This document shows, piece by piece, positions 21,304 through 31,871 of a stretch of 37,766 nt of DNA (positions within the stretch are counted from its first letter, which is position 1; every line of letters starts with the position of its first letter). The position numbers were made by a program, and so were the translations under genes. The DNA comes from Gelatoporia subvermispora B (taxonomy: Eukaryota > Basidiomycota > Agaricomycetes > Polyporales > Gelatoporiaceae), in the NCBI GenBank assembly GCA_000320605.2, contig KB445793.1, positions 1,344,143 through 1,381,908 of the forward strand. The letters run 5' to 3'. Under the pieces are notes generated by a model. The model was not told the origin of the DNA. It worked only from the letters and a program-made list of their open reading frames with translations, and made no database searches.

Positions 21304-21970
21304 GGATCGTAGACGTGAAACAGTGAATGTACTATTTAATTTTACATACAATCGGAATATTGTCAGGGGGTAGAGCAGTTCATATGCTATTTGAACTGTT
21401 GTTGGTATTCATGAGGTGGTGGCACAATTAAGCAGAACGCGTGACGTAATGTGGCAGTGAAAGCATGGGGCAGGCTACGCGACGCGTTGTGGGCGCTTGT
21501 GTAGAGCAAGGCCACAGCTGGCCGCAGTCTGATTACCGCGCTGAAGAAGGTTGACAAACTGCGTTCACCTCGCAACAACTCGGATACGCTTATTATTATA
21601 TCTGCGACACATTTCCCGGGTGCAGCTACTTGTCAATGCGGGCGAATACTAGCTGCCGGCCTTTTGTTCCGGAAATTAATGTGGCGAATTGATGCATATA
21701 CAACATCGTAATCTTCCGAGGCCACCAGCTTGTGGGCCACAGGAATCAAGGAACATTATCCAGAGTTAGTTCCGATGGTGCTTCCACCAACAAGCCGCTG
21801 AGGCAGTGAGGTGGCCGATTCGGCCACCTTCGCTCCGCGAACTTATAAGCTTGCTCTCTCCAAACGAGACTTCCAGCCTGTTCCCGTTGTGCTCCTCGCA
21901 TCAATCTACGTCATCCTTCGCATCTTCTCTACTTCCTCCTTTTTCCATAAGCTACTCTAGCATCTCCGGA
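21304..21970. other. Spacer and promoter of the intronless gene
   Basis: No gene is supported. TTATAAG at 21843-21849 is a possible TATA box 122 bp before the start codon at 21971, followed by a C/T-rich stretch as is common around fungal transcription starts. Confidence 0.4.
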
Positions 21971-23170
21971 ATGCCTTGTTTTGATCACATGGGCACCACA
22001 TCCGAACCGAGTGCGTTTCAGACTGGCTCCCCTCGCAACTCTTCAGCGGACACGCTCGAAGGCCCACCTCCATATATTCGGCTTCCGTCAATTGTCGTCG
22101 GCAACCACAAGTGTAACAAGATGACATTCTCCGCTTGCACCACAGCGGAACTCCTGGTGCAATGGATTGTCCTGCGCAAACGAGAATACGCAGCATGGGC
22201 GACGCAACTTCAACTGGAAAGTCGGTTTTTTGTCCAAGCGAAGTCCCATTTGCAGGCTGAATCCAAGGAGGACTCTGCATTCTCAGCAATCACTCGGACA
22301 ATCAAGAACGTCAAGGAAGCGCAGCTCAGAGCGAATGCGGCAAATGAACAGCGGCGTGATCTTGAAGCGGAGCTGCAGAAGCGCTGTATAGACCACCATG
22401 AAGAGCAGGCTGCATCTATAGCGGTAATGGCTCTTTATACGGCAGTCACAAGTACCTCGAACACGTCTCCTGCCAAGAATTCCGGAGCAGAGGCCCGGGA
22501 TGGAGATATACCGGCCTTACTGGAGTTAATGTTCTGGAGTTCCGAACATCTTCGGAATTCTTCCCCTAAAGCGATTCTCGACGAGCACGAGAATAAGCTA
22601 CGTGCAAAAGTTTCAATGTCTGCTGCAGGTGCTGTGTCGTCGCTCTTTCATCGAACATTTGGACTGAGGTGCAAATCCGCTCAACACCAGGTTGCAAACC
22701 TGCTTCGAGATCTCCACCAGGCTGGACAGTCATTGACGAGATGTATACGTCCTGGAAGAGAAGAAGCAAGGAGGAACCCGGAGAGCGAGAAACACAACCG
22801 TAACCTCCTGTCCCCCGTGGGAACGCGTAGACGTCTTTCAATGCTCGAAGAACTCCATGTTGATTCAAAGTCGAAAGTCGAGGTACTGAGTAACTCGGAG
22901 ATTCCAATTCGTGGATCTTCTCCGCTTGAAGAAGGTATAACAGCACGTACAAACGGGACGAGAATAAAGGGACATAGTACCTGGAGCATCCAGATCACTC
23001 TTCACAGAGCAAATCTTCTCAAGAAAGCTGAAGGGCTTTGTGTGGCTTGGAAGAGCGCGCACATTGTCATGCTCAATTTTTCGGAACCCACTTGTTTGTG
23101 TTTGAACCACTGGTACTCCGCTCAAGGGAAATACCCCTATGTCCCTACCTATTACGACTCGTGTTTTTAG
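21971..23170 (+). CDS. Intronless orphan protein, 399 residues
   Basis: This is a single long frame with no recognised domain. The frame is open upstream to about 21806 without an ATG; I chose the first ATG (MPCFDHMG), which follows a TATA-like box and a pyrimidine-rich leader. A PPPY motif at residues 32-35 could bind WW domains of Rsp5-type ubiquitin ligases. Residues of about 75-150 are charged and Ala/Gln/Glu-rich, with predicted helical or coiled-coil character. Two further helical segments and a basic Ser-rich part follow. There is no signal peptide or membrane segment. Being intronless among intron-dense neighbours is unusual and could mean a young or lineage-specific gene. Function cannot be inferred. 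Confidence 0.6.
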   Translation: MPCFDHMGTTSEPSAFQTGSPRNSSADTLEGPPPYIRLPSIVVGNHKCNKMTFSACTTAELLVQWIVLRKREYAAWATQLQLESRFFVQAKSHLQAESKEDSAFSAITRTIKNVKEAQLRANAANEQRRDLEAELQKRCIDHHEEQAASIAVMALYTAVTSTSNTSPAKNSGAEARDGDIPALLELMFWSSEHLRNSSPKAILDEHENKLRAKVSMSAAGAVSSLFHRTFGLRCKSAQHQVANLLRDLHQAGQSLTRCIRPGREEARRNPESEKHNRNLLSPVGTRRRLSMLEELHVDSKSKVEVLSNSEIPIRGSSPLEEGITARTNGTRIKGHSTWSIQITLHRANLLKKAEGLCVAWKSAHIVMLNFSEPTCLCLNHWYSAQGKYPYVPTYYDSCF

Positions 23171-23656
23171 TAATAGGTATGTACAATTTGACGACTTGTA
23201 TGTTGTGATGCGCAGTGCAATTTTCTGTACGATGAGTCATCATCAGCAAAGTTGAGGGTGCAATCCGCCTCAAGGACAGGCAATCACCACTTCGAAGGAC
23301 ACACAAGACATGTAAGTCAAAGGTTGTTTGGCCGTTTCACAAATTCGATCGGTGAGAACAAGCTCCACGCGACATATTGAGTTCTCGAAATATTGTTGGT
23401 AGCGGTTACCTACTTCCTTCGAAACTAAAAGCCAAGGGGAAAGATAAGAATGGTGCAACATTACGACAGATTTGGTTACTCCGGATTCCAACTGACCTAC
23501 AAACACCTTACAGATACGTCACTGTGAATCAACCGGGGTAGATGGAAGCATACCGACCAAATGACGGGAATCATGAATAACATGTCTGGAGTTCCGAGCG
23601 ATATAATCAGAGCCACATCAATAATCATGTAAAGGCATGAGCCCCGTCAGTCAGAC
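23171..23656. other. Spacer, no gene seen
   Basis: No supported coding sequence. It may hold the 3' UTRs of the converging neighbours. Confidence 0.4.
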
Positions 23657-24240
23657 CTTAGTAAATGAAAGCGCCTTGCTGACACCGAAAGATGGAGAAG
23701 ACCTCCCAGAACCAGCGCAATCAAGTAAACGCTGCCTACAGTAGAGAGACCGACGGAGCCGCAGGAATCCGAGAATTCATTCGAAGTCTGTGAGTTCGGC
23801 CAGATGCCAGAAACAACAAAGGTGATAAACGAGACGATTGATCTATGTAATAAAAAGAATCATGTGAGACTTTTGCAGACCGATAAGTGATAGTAAGCGT
23901 ACCCGAGCACCCAGATTACAGGAGCAGCTAGAGTCAAACCAGGACTATCCCAGGAGGAAATTTCGACTCTCTATAGGTAACCCTTGATAAGCAACAATGA
24001 AGCAGCCATGGGGTACGTGCTGGCCTTTTCCCAGATGGTCCGCTTTGGACCAGTAGGTGGCACGTGTCGCAGCATCCAGATGAATGTTGCGCAAAAAGCC
24101 GATGCAATCAATCCGCACAGTGTAGCAGACATTCCAATAACCCAAATGCCGCGATTCGGAGCTCGTGCGCGGTGCCATCCTCCAGATCGGAGGTACTTTG
24201 TGGTGTATCGAGGTAGCCTCCCGGCATGAGCAATGAAATC
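23657..24240 (-). pseudogene. Membrane protein gene fragment, possibly decayed
   Basis: Two stretches look coding. One, from about 24240 down to 23903, includes a hydrophobic helix (GMSATLCGLIASAFCATFIW) and a second, LTLAAPVIWVLG. A clean GT..AG intron (23843-23902) joins it to 23657-23842, which encodes FITFVVSGIW and VYLIALVLGGLLHL-like helices and ends at a possible GTCTGA donor. The order suggests a multi-pass membrane protein C-terminus. An in-frame TAG lies between the first two helices (near 23968-23973) and I found no intron that removes it. Minus-strand frames up to 24976 could be its N-terminal exons, but I could not join them. It may be a pseudogene or a gene I failed to splice. 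Family not recognised. Confidence 0.35.
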
Positions 24241-26605
24241 ATGCACTGGAAATGGTACTCTGACGTCTGTGTGAACTGTCTCCGTACATACATGAAAACG
24301 TCAGAGAACCGCATACACATCAGACCACGGTTGATGTACTGGAGACACAGAGGTGAGTTCTGTCGATTCTGTTCTGCACAACATACGTAAGCGGAGAATT
24401 CCCCTGACGAGAATGATAGTATCTGACACTCAACGGACATACTCACCTATAAAGCAGGGATAACGCTCGCAAATGCAGCCAGAACTCTTCCGGGGGCCAG
24501 CATATAAACCGATAACTAGACGCAATTGACCTCCTGACTGCGTCGTTCGCCCAGAGATCTGTCGATTCGATACTTGTTCCCAATGCGTTGCTACCGTGTG
24601 TCGAGATACTTCCTCGTGAATCAAGGGCCGATACTTGAGAATTCCTAGATAAGTGTTGCGCAACTATCGGAGACACCAGACGCTATCCTTGTCATAACAA
24701 ATACTGGATCCACTGTGAGCAAAAAGGTACTGCCTGAAGATGGGCGTCATTTGCCATGGTTTTCGCAGAGCATCTCTCAATGATCTCATTCGTGATCAAT
24801 GGCAGTATGTCTCGCGCATTAGAGACATCAGTCGACACACTGCACTGGGTTGACGGACGCATCGTCTCAACTTGTTCATCATGCAAAGAACAGTATCCTC
24901 GCTCAATATTATGTATCTGTGCCTGATTATCGTACAGCAGCGGCATATGATGAGCGAGGTCGCACAGACATGACATTTTGTACGTACTCGCAGAGTCTCA
25001 GCGCAGATATGTCGGGAGTCCGAAGAAAGCGCTGAGATATGTGGATCATTCCGTGATATTCATCAAGTTGCGCCGCTTCATTGTTCCATGCAGGGAATAA
25101 CGATGCGGTGGTGTGAGGTCATCATTAACGACAGTGACCTTGAATCAGACAAGAATCAGACATTTTGGAGTAGTTCTAGATGATAACGATTTCCCACAGG
25201 TCCTGCGTGTCCTACACATATTGAATTAGCGCATCGTTGCAGCTAGAAGTGGACACTTCCTTACGAGAAAATAGCATCTATGACGCACTAGCACCTGCGG
25301 TGGACAGAACGACCTGTGTCATCGAATCCTAGACCGCAGTGCCTTGAGACAAACACCGTTAAGGTGGGCTGCACCTGATGTCTATATGCGTCTGCGATAA
25401 GGTTGACGTAGGATTTCATCTTCTTATCTGGCACGCAGTGACGAGTCATCATCACATGTTTGCTCGAAGACATGGGTAGTGTGCTCGAAACATCTCCCAT
25501 ATCCAAAGGAGATCGATACGCTGTCGCTGCTGCTGCACTATATTGGTCGTCGAGGAACATGGTCAGCGTACCGCACGGATCCTGGCAAGAGCAGGTCAAT
25601 AACACTATGGAACAACGTAAGCATGCAGGCTCTCTACGCGATCGAATTATCGTATATAATTCAAGCAATCGCCAACACTTTATCAGGTGCAATGTTCGGA
25701 GTATGCCGACAAATGCTAGAATATTGCACCATTCCCGCTTATGCCGCGCTTGGACCAAATCGTGCAGTTTACAGCCGAGATGATGTATTATTGATTGGAC
25801 GGTCGCCATCGTCGGGGTACTGCGTCGACAGAGTATCAAGTTATGGTAGTGTTGCGCGTTTCGCGTGCTGGCAGAACTCTCACAGATTGGCCCGGAGTTG
25901 AGCTTTCCATCAGCATGCCCTCTGTGCGCGACCTCGAATATGTACCTCCTCCTGTGACAATTCTTGCACAACATGGCTCGATCATATTGGCCGGGATTCT
26001 TTGTCCCGCACTACTTCCAGCCGTGAACGTGGCACTGAGAATAAGCCGCAGAAGTCCGTCTGCAACTTCCGGTAGTTCTCAGTATTCGGACCGATGAACT
26101 GTGGGTAACTTGAGTCATACCATGGGAGAAAACACAACGTACGTGCCTACGGGCTGGATAATGAAAGCATTGCAAGAGTACGGCACGGCGCGCACAGAAT
26201 AGGTGGCATCAGCGGTATTGGCCGCTCGTTATCCACAGAAGTGCTGGTCCTTTCGCGCTCGGTTTAGTCACAATTCGCGGGAATCGCTAATCGAATTTTT
26301 GATTGATGTGCGTCTCAGGTAGAATGTATTGTTGCAGCTATGCATTGCGGAGTATGCTTACGCAATGTGAAGGCAAGCTAAATACATTGAGAGCAGGATG
26401 ACTGATCAGGACATTCAGTCAGCTCTTTGCCGTGGGAAGCAATGAAGAACGCCATAAATCAAATTGTAGACGGACACTCGGACCATAGACTGATGCATGA
26501 CATTCATAGTATCCTGTACATTCCGTAGCAGGGACGATCATCAGAAACAGGTGACCAAATCAGAGGCGACGGACCTACGCCACAACATGCACCTGCACAC
26601 CTTGC
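24241..26605. other. Long region without a confident gene
   Basis: Several frames of 75-228 codons overlap on both strands (for example minus 25288-25974 and plus 25479-25901), and none has a domain or a splice-supported extension. Hydrophobic patches on the plus strand near 25500-25700 and 25980-26050 may be remnants of a membrane protein gene. Minus-strand frames at 24443-24976 may belong to the fragment at 23657-24240. The last few hundred bases are downstream of the acyl-CoA dehydrogenase gene. Confidence 0.4.
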
Positions 26606-28794
26606 TCACAAACGTGCCATTGCAGCAGTTTGCCCGAAAACAATATCTGCGTCGCCGTGCACACGATCCTCTCCATCTCCTGACCTTAGCCGATCCAGCT
26701 CAGCGACGGCCTGTCCCAACCCGGTTTCAAAAACCCATCTGCGGAACACCTCAGTGTCCGCAGGTGTTGACCCAGCCCAGAGCGCGTGCTCAAGAAGATG
26801 GAGGCCGGCAGTTACATGAGCCAGCACAAAGAGGGCCGGGCGCGGGACGAGTACGGGGATGGGGGGTGCATAGGCTGAGGAGACTGCCACGAGTGCGTTG
26901 CGTAGAGCGTCAAGGGCGGTGGCGTGCGAGGACGCGAACGTAGATGGGCAAGAAGAGAGTAGATGGTTCGCCCACTGTATTCTATCAGTCACGAAGAATA
27001 GACCACCTCACAATAACTCACAGTCACGTATGCTCCTAGAGTATCGCCTTGGGATGTGGCTCGCACGAGGTCTAGGGACAATACAGTGATCGTCCCCTCC
27101 CATATCTTCTCTACTAAAGAATCCCTCAGGGCTCTGAAGAATCATGTCAAATTCTCCACGTGTCACGACCAGATAGACTACATACCTGCCCAATCCGTTC
27201 TCTTCCATATATCCCTCACCGCCAAGCATGGTCACGCATTCCACGGAGGCCGCGTATGCCCTGTCAGCAGCAAACGCCTTGACCGCGGGAGTTAGCAGCC
27301 TCAGTCTCAGGCGTTCACCCTCGCTCGCGACGCCACACTCTACCTTGCCTAGTAACAGCACGGTGCCAAGATACAAATGCGTCAGACCGCGATACGTCAA
27401 GGACGCCTTCGCAAGCTCCGCAACATGTAACGGCTTGTTCCGTAGGAGCGTCCGTCCGCTATCCACGGCTCGCACATTGGCATACGCCGTCGCGGCTGCG
27501 AGACATTTGCGCAACGAGCCAACCGCGTTTGCCACACAGTGCATACGCGTAATATTCAGCACTGCTGCGATCCCGCGGACACCGGTGCCTTCTTCCCCCA
27601 CGCGGTACGCGTGAGCCCCGTTAATGGAAAGTTCTGCAGTTGGCACGATATGCGTGCCGATCTTATTCTTCAGTCGGTGAATGAAAATATTGTTGCTAAG
27701 TGCAGGAGGGCGGGGGGATTCTGGGGCCCGGAGGAGCGGGTTGCGCAGGGGCACGAGAAAGAGCGAGAGGCCGCGCGAACCGGACGCCGCTTCACCGGTC
27801 CGAGCGAGTGCCAGAGCAACATCACTGTCAGTCGCACTAGAGAACCACTTGAAACCATCGAGGGTGTACTGCGGACCGTATCGATGCGCGGTGGCGCCGG
27901 GAACCGGGGTTGCGATTGTCTCCGTGCGCGAAACGTCCGAACCCCCGGGTCTCTTCGACGATCTTCAGCGAGGCGAAGTGGCAAATATGTATACGATACT
28001 ACCTCCGTCATCCACTGGCCAGCTGTGAACGCGCTGGTGGGGTCACGACTCAAAGGACACGAGTTAGACACGCATTGTCGACTTGTGGCAGTCAGCGCAC
28101 CTAACGAGTCGGGGAAGAATGTCGTCCTTAGCTGCCTGTGTCGCCATAACCTCAATGACTGTTTGGACGGTTAGCACTGCGCATCGGGGATCACATATAG
28201 CATACCTCTGGCGCAACCATCGGTCATACTGAGCGGGCAATCTATCTGGAAGCCAGAGACGAGTAGAACGTCAGAGTTGGGATGAGGCATACAGTACCTA
28301 CAACCTGTGACTCCCCTCCTGCAATGAGCAACTTAGCGAAGCCATGCAAGCGACTGAGCTCCTGATGTTTGCGCTCATAGAATATGCCTATGATCCCTTC
28401 GCGTTGCATTAGTGCCTGTAGTCCACGCCAACCCTCGGATGTCTGTAGCTCGTCAATGCGTTGACCCCATTGGTTGTATTGGACAAGCCGCGGGGGCTCC
28501 GCAAGTTTGCTCAAGGCGCGCATCTCTAGTCCGTGCTATCCGTTATGGAACGTCTCAGCAATGAGCGCCTGGACGCACGAATCATGACCTCCCCTCCGAA
28601 TCGCTCAAGATCCGCATTGATGTCCACAAATGCGGTGGAGGGGGCGAGGCGTCTCAGCAAAGCCGGTAGCACTGGATCTTCGATGTAAGCATTACCCTCC
28701 TTGAAAGGTACCTATACCAGTCCTACGTTGTCAAGACACTTCATACAACACAGCTATTGAATCTCACTGGTTGGAATCCATCCTCAATACGCAT
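26606..28794 (-). CDS. AidB-like acyl-CoA dehydrogenase family protein
   Basis: The protein is a predicted FAD-dependent enzyme of the acyl-CoA dehydrogenase superfamily, 591 residues, closest in layout to the AidB branch; its substrate is unknown. Exons are 28768-28794, 28579-28711, 28298-28525, 28206-28241, 28101-28158, 28003-28048, 27186-27952, 27022-27133 and 26606-26974. Residues 173-182 read WMTERPGGSD, with MTE completed across a splice. VLNITRMHCV, YRGLTHLYLG, LGGEGYMEENGLGR and EKIWEGTITVLSLD are family blocks; the last two are joined by intron removal (27134-27185). An N-terminal AidB-type segment, PPRLVQYNQWG, is present. There is no mitochondrial presequence and no clear C-terminal peroxisomal signal. 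The first two introns are the least certain. No linked beta-oxidation genes are adjacent. Confidence 0.9.
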
Positions 28795-29994
28795 ATCGAA
28801 GTAGCAGTGAATTTGAACACCCGTGGGTTACAACTCGTAAGTCCTTCGTGCTTGACGGATAGTGTCTGAGGGACAAGTGGAGATGCTCGCACCGGCCTGT
28901 ACAATCTGATACAATTTGCGTATTAGTTAGCCTAGTTACCAACGGAAGGAGACTACGATTCCGGGTGCGTGAAGCTCAGCGACGATTCTCAATGTCCCGC
29001 ACGTCGAAGAGGAGCCCTGCCCGCCTGCGACCTGCCGCCTCAGTGCGCTGTTTCGGCGTCTGAACATAGAGTCGACTTCTAGCGCTGATACCAAGTTCTC
29101 CACGTGATAGTAGATCATGTGCCTCCGGGAGGAGGACGTTCTTCTCGGAGGTAAGCCATGGCTTAGCGCTTAGCGCTTAGCTAACGGCCCAACATCGTCC
29201 GTGAGCGAGGCCATTGCATGTGGACCAGGTAAGCTTCACGATGATCTGAGTATTTGGAATCACCCTGTCTTGAGGGATGTGAATATAATCCCAGATAATG
29301 TAACGCCCGACACGTCGGGCAGGTCCCGCTGCATCGCACGTCCACACAGTAGCACTTAAGCATACATAGGATCCCGAACCACTAAAAGCTACAGCAAGTT
29401 ATAAACCACAGAGCATGTAAATCTACACAGTACTTGGAGCGAAACGGTAGCAGACTGAGAACTGTCAAGATGCGACGACCGGGGAGCGGAACAGAGGACT
29501 AAGGATCCAAATGGGGCGCAAAGATGCGACGGCTGACATCGCGGCAGCACGGCAGCAAAGAAAGTGACCAATGGCAGAGAGGAACGGGCGTGCAAACAGT
29601 ACTGTACCAAATACATGAACTGAGTGATCGAGAAATTCTGGCAAAGAAATGTGAGGCCGATCACTTGCAAGACCCACTGCAGATGCAGCGGGAAAGTGTT
29701 TACGCGTCTATATCCGAGGAGATTCGCATGAAGAGCTTCTCCTAAGCTTCCGGAAGATGATGTGACCGACTGTCAAAGGGACCAGACGATGCGTGCAGAC
29801 CCGGGCCGTGAGTTATCCGCCGGGACAACGTATTCTGAATAGAGACGAAGGCGTGAAGCCGATGGGCGTTGTATAGAATTGCTAGGTACATAGGATGGAG
29901 CAATACAGAGATACAAAAATAATCTAGATATGCCATTCTACACCATTAATTAATCCGAGCATGGTGAACAGAACATGCCCCACTCTATACCGCT
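28795..29994. other. Intergenic region between two minus-strand genes
   Basis: It holds the upstream region of the acyl-CoA dehydrogenase gene and the 3' region of the TmpA-like gene. Frames present are short with no domain. A small tandem repeat lies at 29161. Confidence 0.4.
29161..29180. repeat. Short 7-bp tandem repeat
   Basis: GCTTAGC is repeated almost three times in tandem and is followed by its partial complement GCTAA. Too short to interpret. Confidence 0.5.
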
Positions 29995-31871
29995 TCAAGA
30001 ATCCCAGATAGCTCCGAATGCCGGAATGCCTCGGCTCATCATACCATAAACTACCTTCTCCGTGAGCGGCTGGTTTGAGATGATAACGACAGCCTCTGCG
30101 TTGAATTCGCGGACCAGGCGGTATGTGAGCTTCACCATATCGGGTTTGCCGTGCTTGCGTGTGTCTGGACGTTGATCATCAACATCGTCGGATTGATGCA
30201 ATGTAGCACGAGTACTCACCATAGATGACCGCATTCGGGTTTGCCTCAATTAGCGAGTCGACAATCTTATCTCCGAAAGTCTTGCGCACATTGGGCGCTG
30301 TCCAGAGAAGCTGCATGGGCACGCGCTTTGAAAAGATGACCGGCGCGATGGGCCCGATGCCGCTGCCCGTTGCCACGAGAAGCACACGGCGGAAAAGGGG
30401 CGCAACGCGCACCACGCCATAGCAAGGGACACCGCGGATCCAGATCTTTTTTGGAGGATTCTCGATCTGCTCCTTGGTCCAGTCACCAGCGCGAGACACG
30501 ATAGCGGAGTACCCAGGCGTTCCGGGAACGGAGATGGTGGCGAACGAATGCCACTCTGTGAGAGGACTGTGCGACATTCGCGTGAAATGGCCCGGGTTGG
30601 TATTGACTACAAAACAGCTTCAGTTCAGGACATTGCATCATTAGGGAATGGAAGAGCGAACCATAGTCAAAGTACAGGCGGACCGCATGGTCGGAGAGAA
30701 CCTCTGACCTCACGGAGACCTTTCGAAGGCGGAGCCATGGCAGGATAATGGAGCATGTCAAAATTAGGACTAGCCAAAACGGCGCGGCATGGACCACAGC
30801 ATTTCCGAGCGAAGTCCCTGGCTCGCGATAGTCGTTAATCAGCAAGATCACCTTTAATAATCATCTCAGTCAACGGTTTCTTAGATGATGGAATGCTATC
30901 TCACCTGAGCCCAAACAAGAGCTACAGCGGTCCATCCGGCAAAGCGATGTGTCGCCTCGAAGGAATTATGTTGCTTTGTGCGGAGAGCCGGGTACGCAGA
31001 TATGACCATGGCGAGAAGCAGCACGACGATCACATATGAGACCGCCAGGGTTGCTACCGAAGTCTGCTCCGCAATCAGCGTCGAGGCGAGACGAGATGTA
31101 TGAGGCAGCTCACCTGCTCGTGTCTGATGACTTCTTTTGTTGCTTGGGCTACGAACAGAATCAACCACACAGTTCCGCTGACGCCCGCTCCAGAGTGAAC
31201 TGATCGTCGCAAAATTAGTCGATGCATCGCTATATTGCAGTAATATATTACTCACTGCCTCCGATAGAGTAGACTCGTGCAAGAATTCGCCGAATCCAGA
31301 GCGGCCAACTGGTGAAACATCAGTCTCGACTGGACTATTCCCACAACAATAGCATGGATACTCACGACCTGGGCGCTGCACAGGCGACTGTGAAGAACGC
31401 ATTTATCACGTAGTCCTGGCGCATCAAGACCGCGACAAAAATATTTGCAACGACGATTGTTCCGAGGTGGCTTGCATTGGTGCCTCGAACGGCCTCGTTG
31501 ATGAACACACCCAAGTTCGTGATGAACACGATGCCGAAGAGTCTGCGGTAGAGGGAGAAGATTTGAAAGCGGAGGTTGCGCACAGCTCGTCCGTTGTTCT
31601 TCTCTGGCAGCTCGTCGTCTAGGTAGCCATCCCAGACGTTGCCCTTCTCCTGGGCTGAGGCGTGTTCATTCCTGTGGTCGGCGATAGAGGAGGCAGCTGT
31701 AGAATCCACGACGTCCTTCGCAAGCTCCGCGGCCCTCGACTCGGCCGGGGTGAGCGGGATGACATTGAGTGTCGTCTGGGAGCTTTCTGCGGATCGCTTT
31801 TCGCTCGCCATTGTCGAAGATGGCGGATCGGTAGGGGTAGCACTACGAGTAGTCGTAGAAGGAGTATCCAT
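29995..31871 (-). CDS. TmpA-like integral membrane oxidoreductase
   Basis: This belongs to the fungal family named after Aspergillus TmpA, membrane proteins with a ferric-reductase-type NAD/FAD domain. Exons are 31369-31871, 31256-31308, 31114-31199, 30905-31063, 30662-30851, 30220-30606 and 29995-30164, giving 515 residues. A polar Ser/Thr-rich N-terminus of about 110 residues precedes several membrane helices (RRLFGIVFITNLGVFI, GTVWLILFVAQ, LAVSYVIVVLLLAMVI, PFWLVLILTCSIILPWL). The cytosolic domain has the FAD-type segment PLTEWHSFATI and a nucleotide-binding loop, LLVATGSGIGP (406-416). It ends with the conserved GMMSRGIPAFGAIWDS. TmpA is linked to a developmental signal in Aspergillus; whether that applies here is unknown. 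The start at 31871 gives a family-like N-terminus, but the frame is open to 32141, so upstream exons are possible. Confidence 0.9.

Noticed and set aside
25288..25974. A 228-codon minus-strand open frame starting with ATG
   Set aside because: No domain, unusual Cys/His/Arg-rich composition, no splice-supported extension, and competing frames of similar length on the other strand. Length alone is not enough here.
25440..26100. A possible membrane protein remnant on the plus strand
   Set aside because: Hydrophobic patches occur in two frames, but I could not build exons or match any family block, so it is not annotated.
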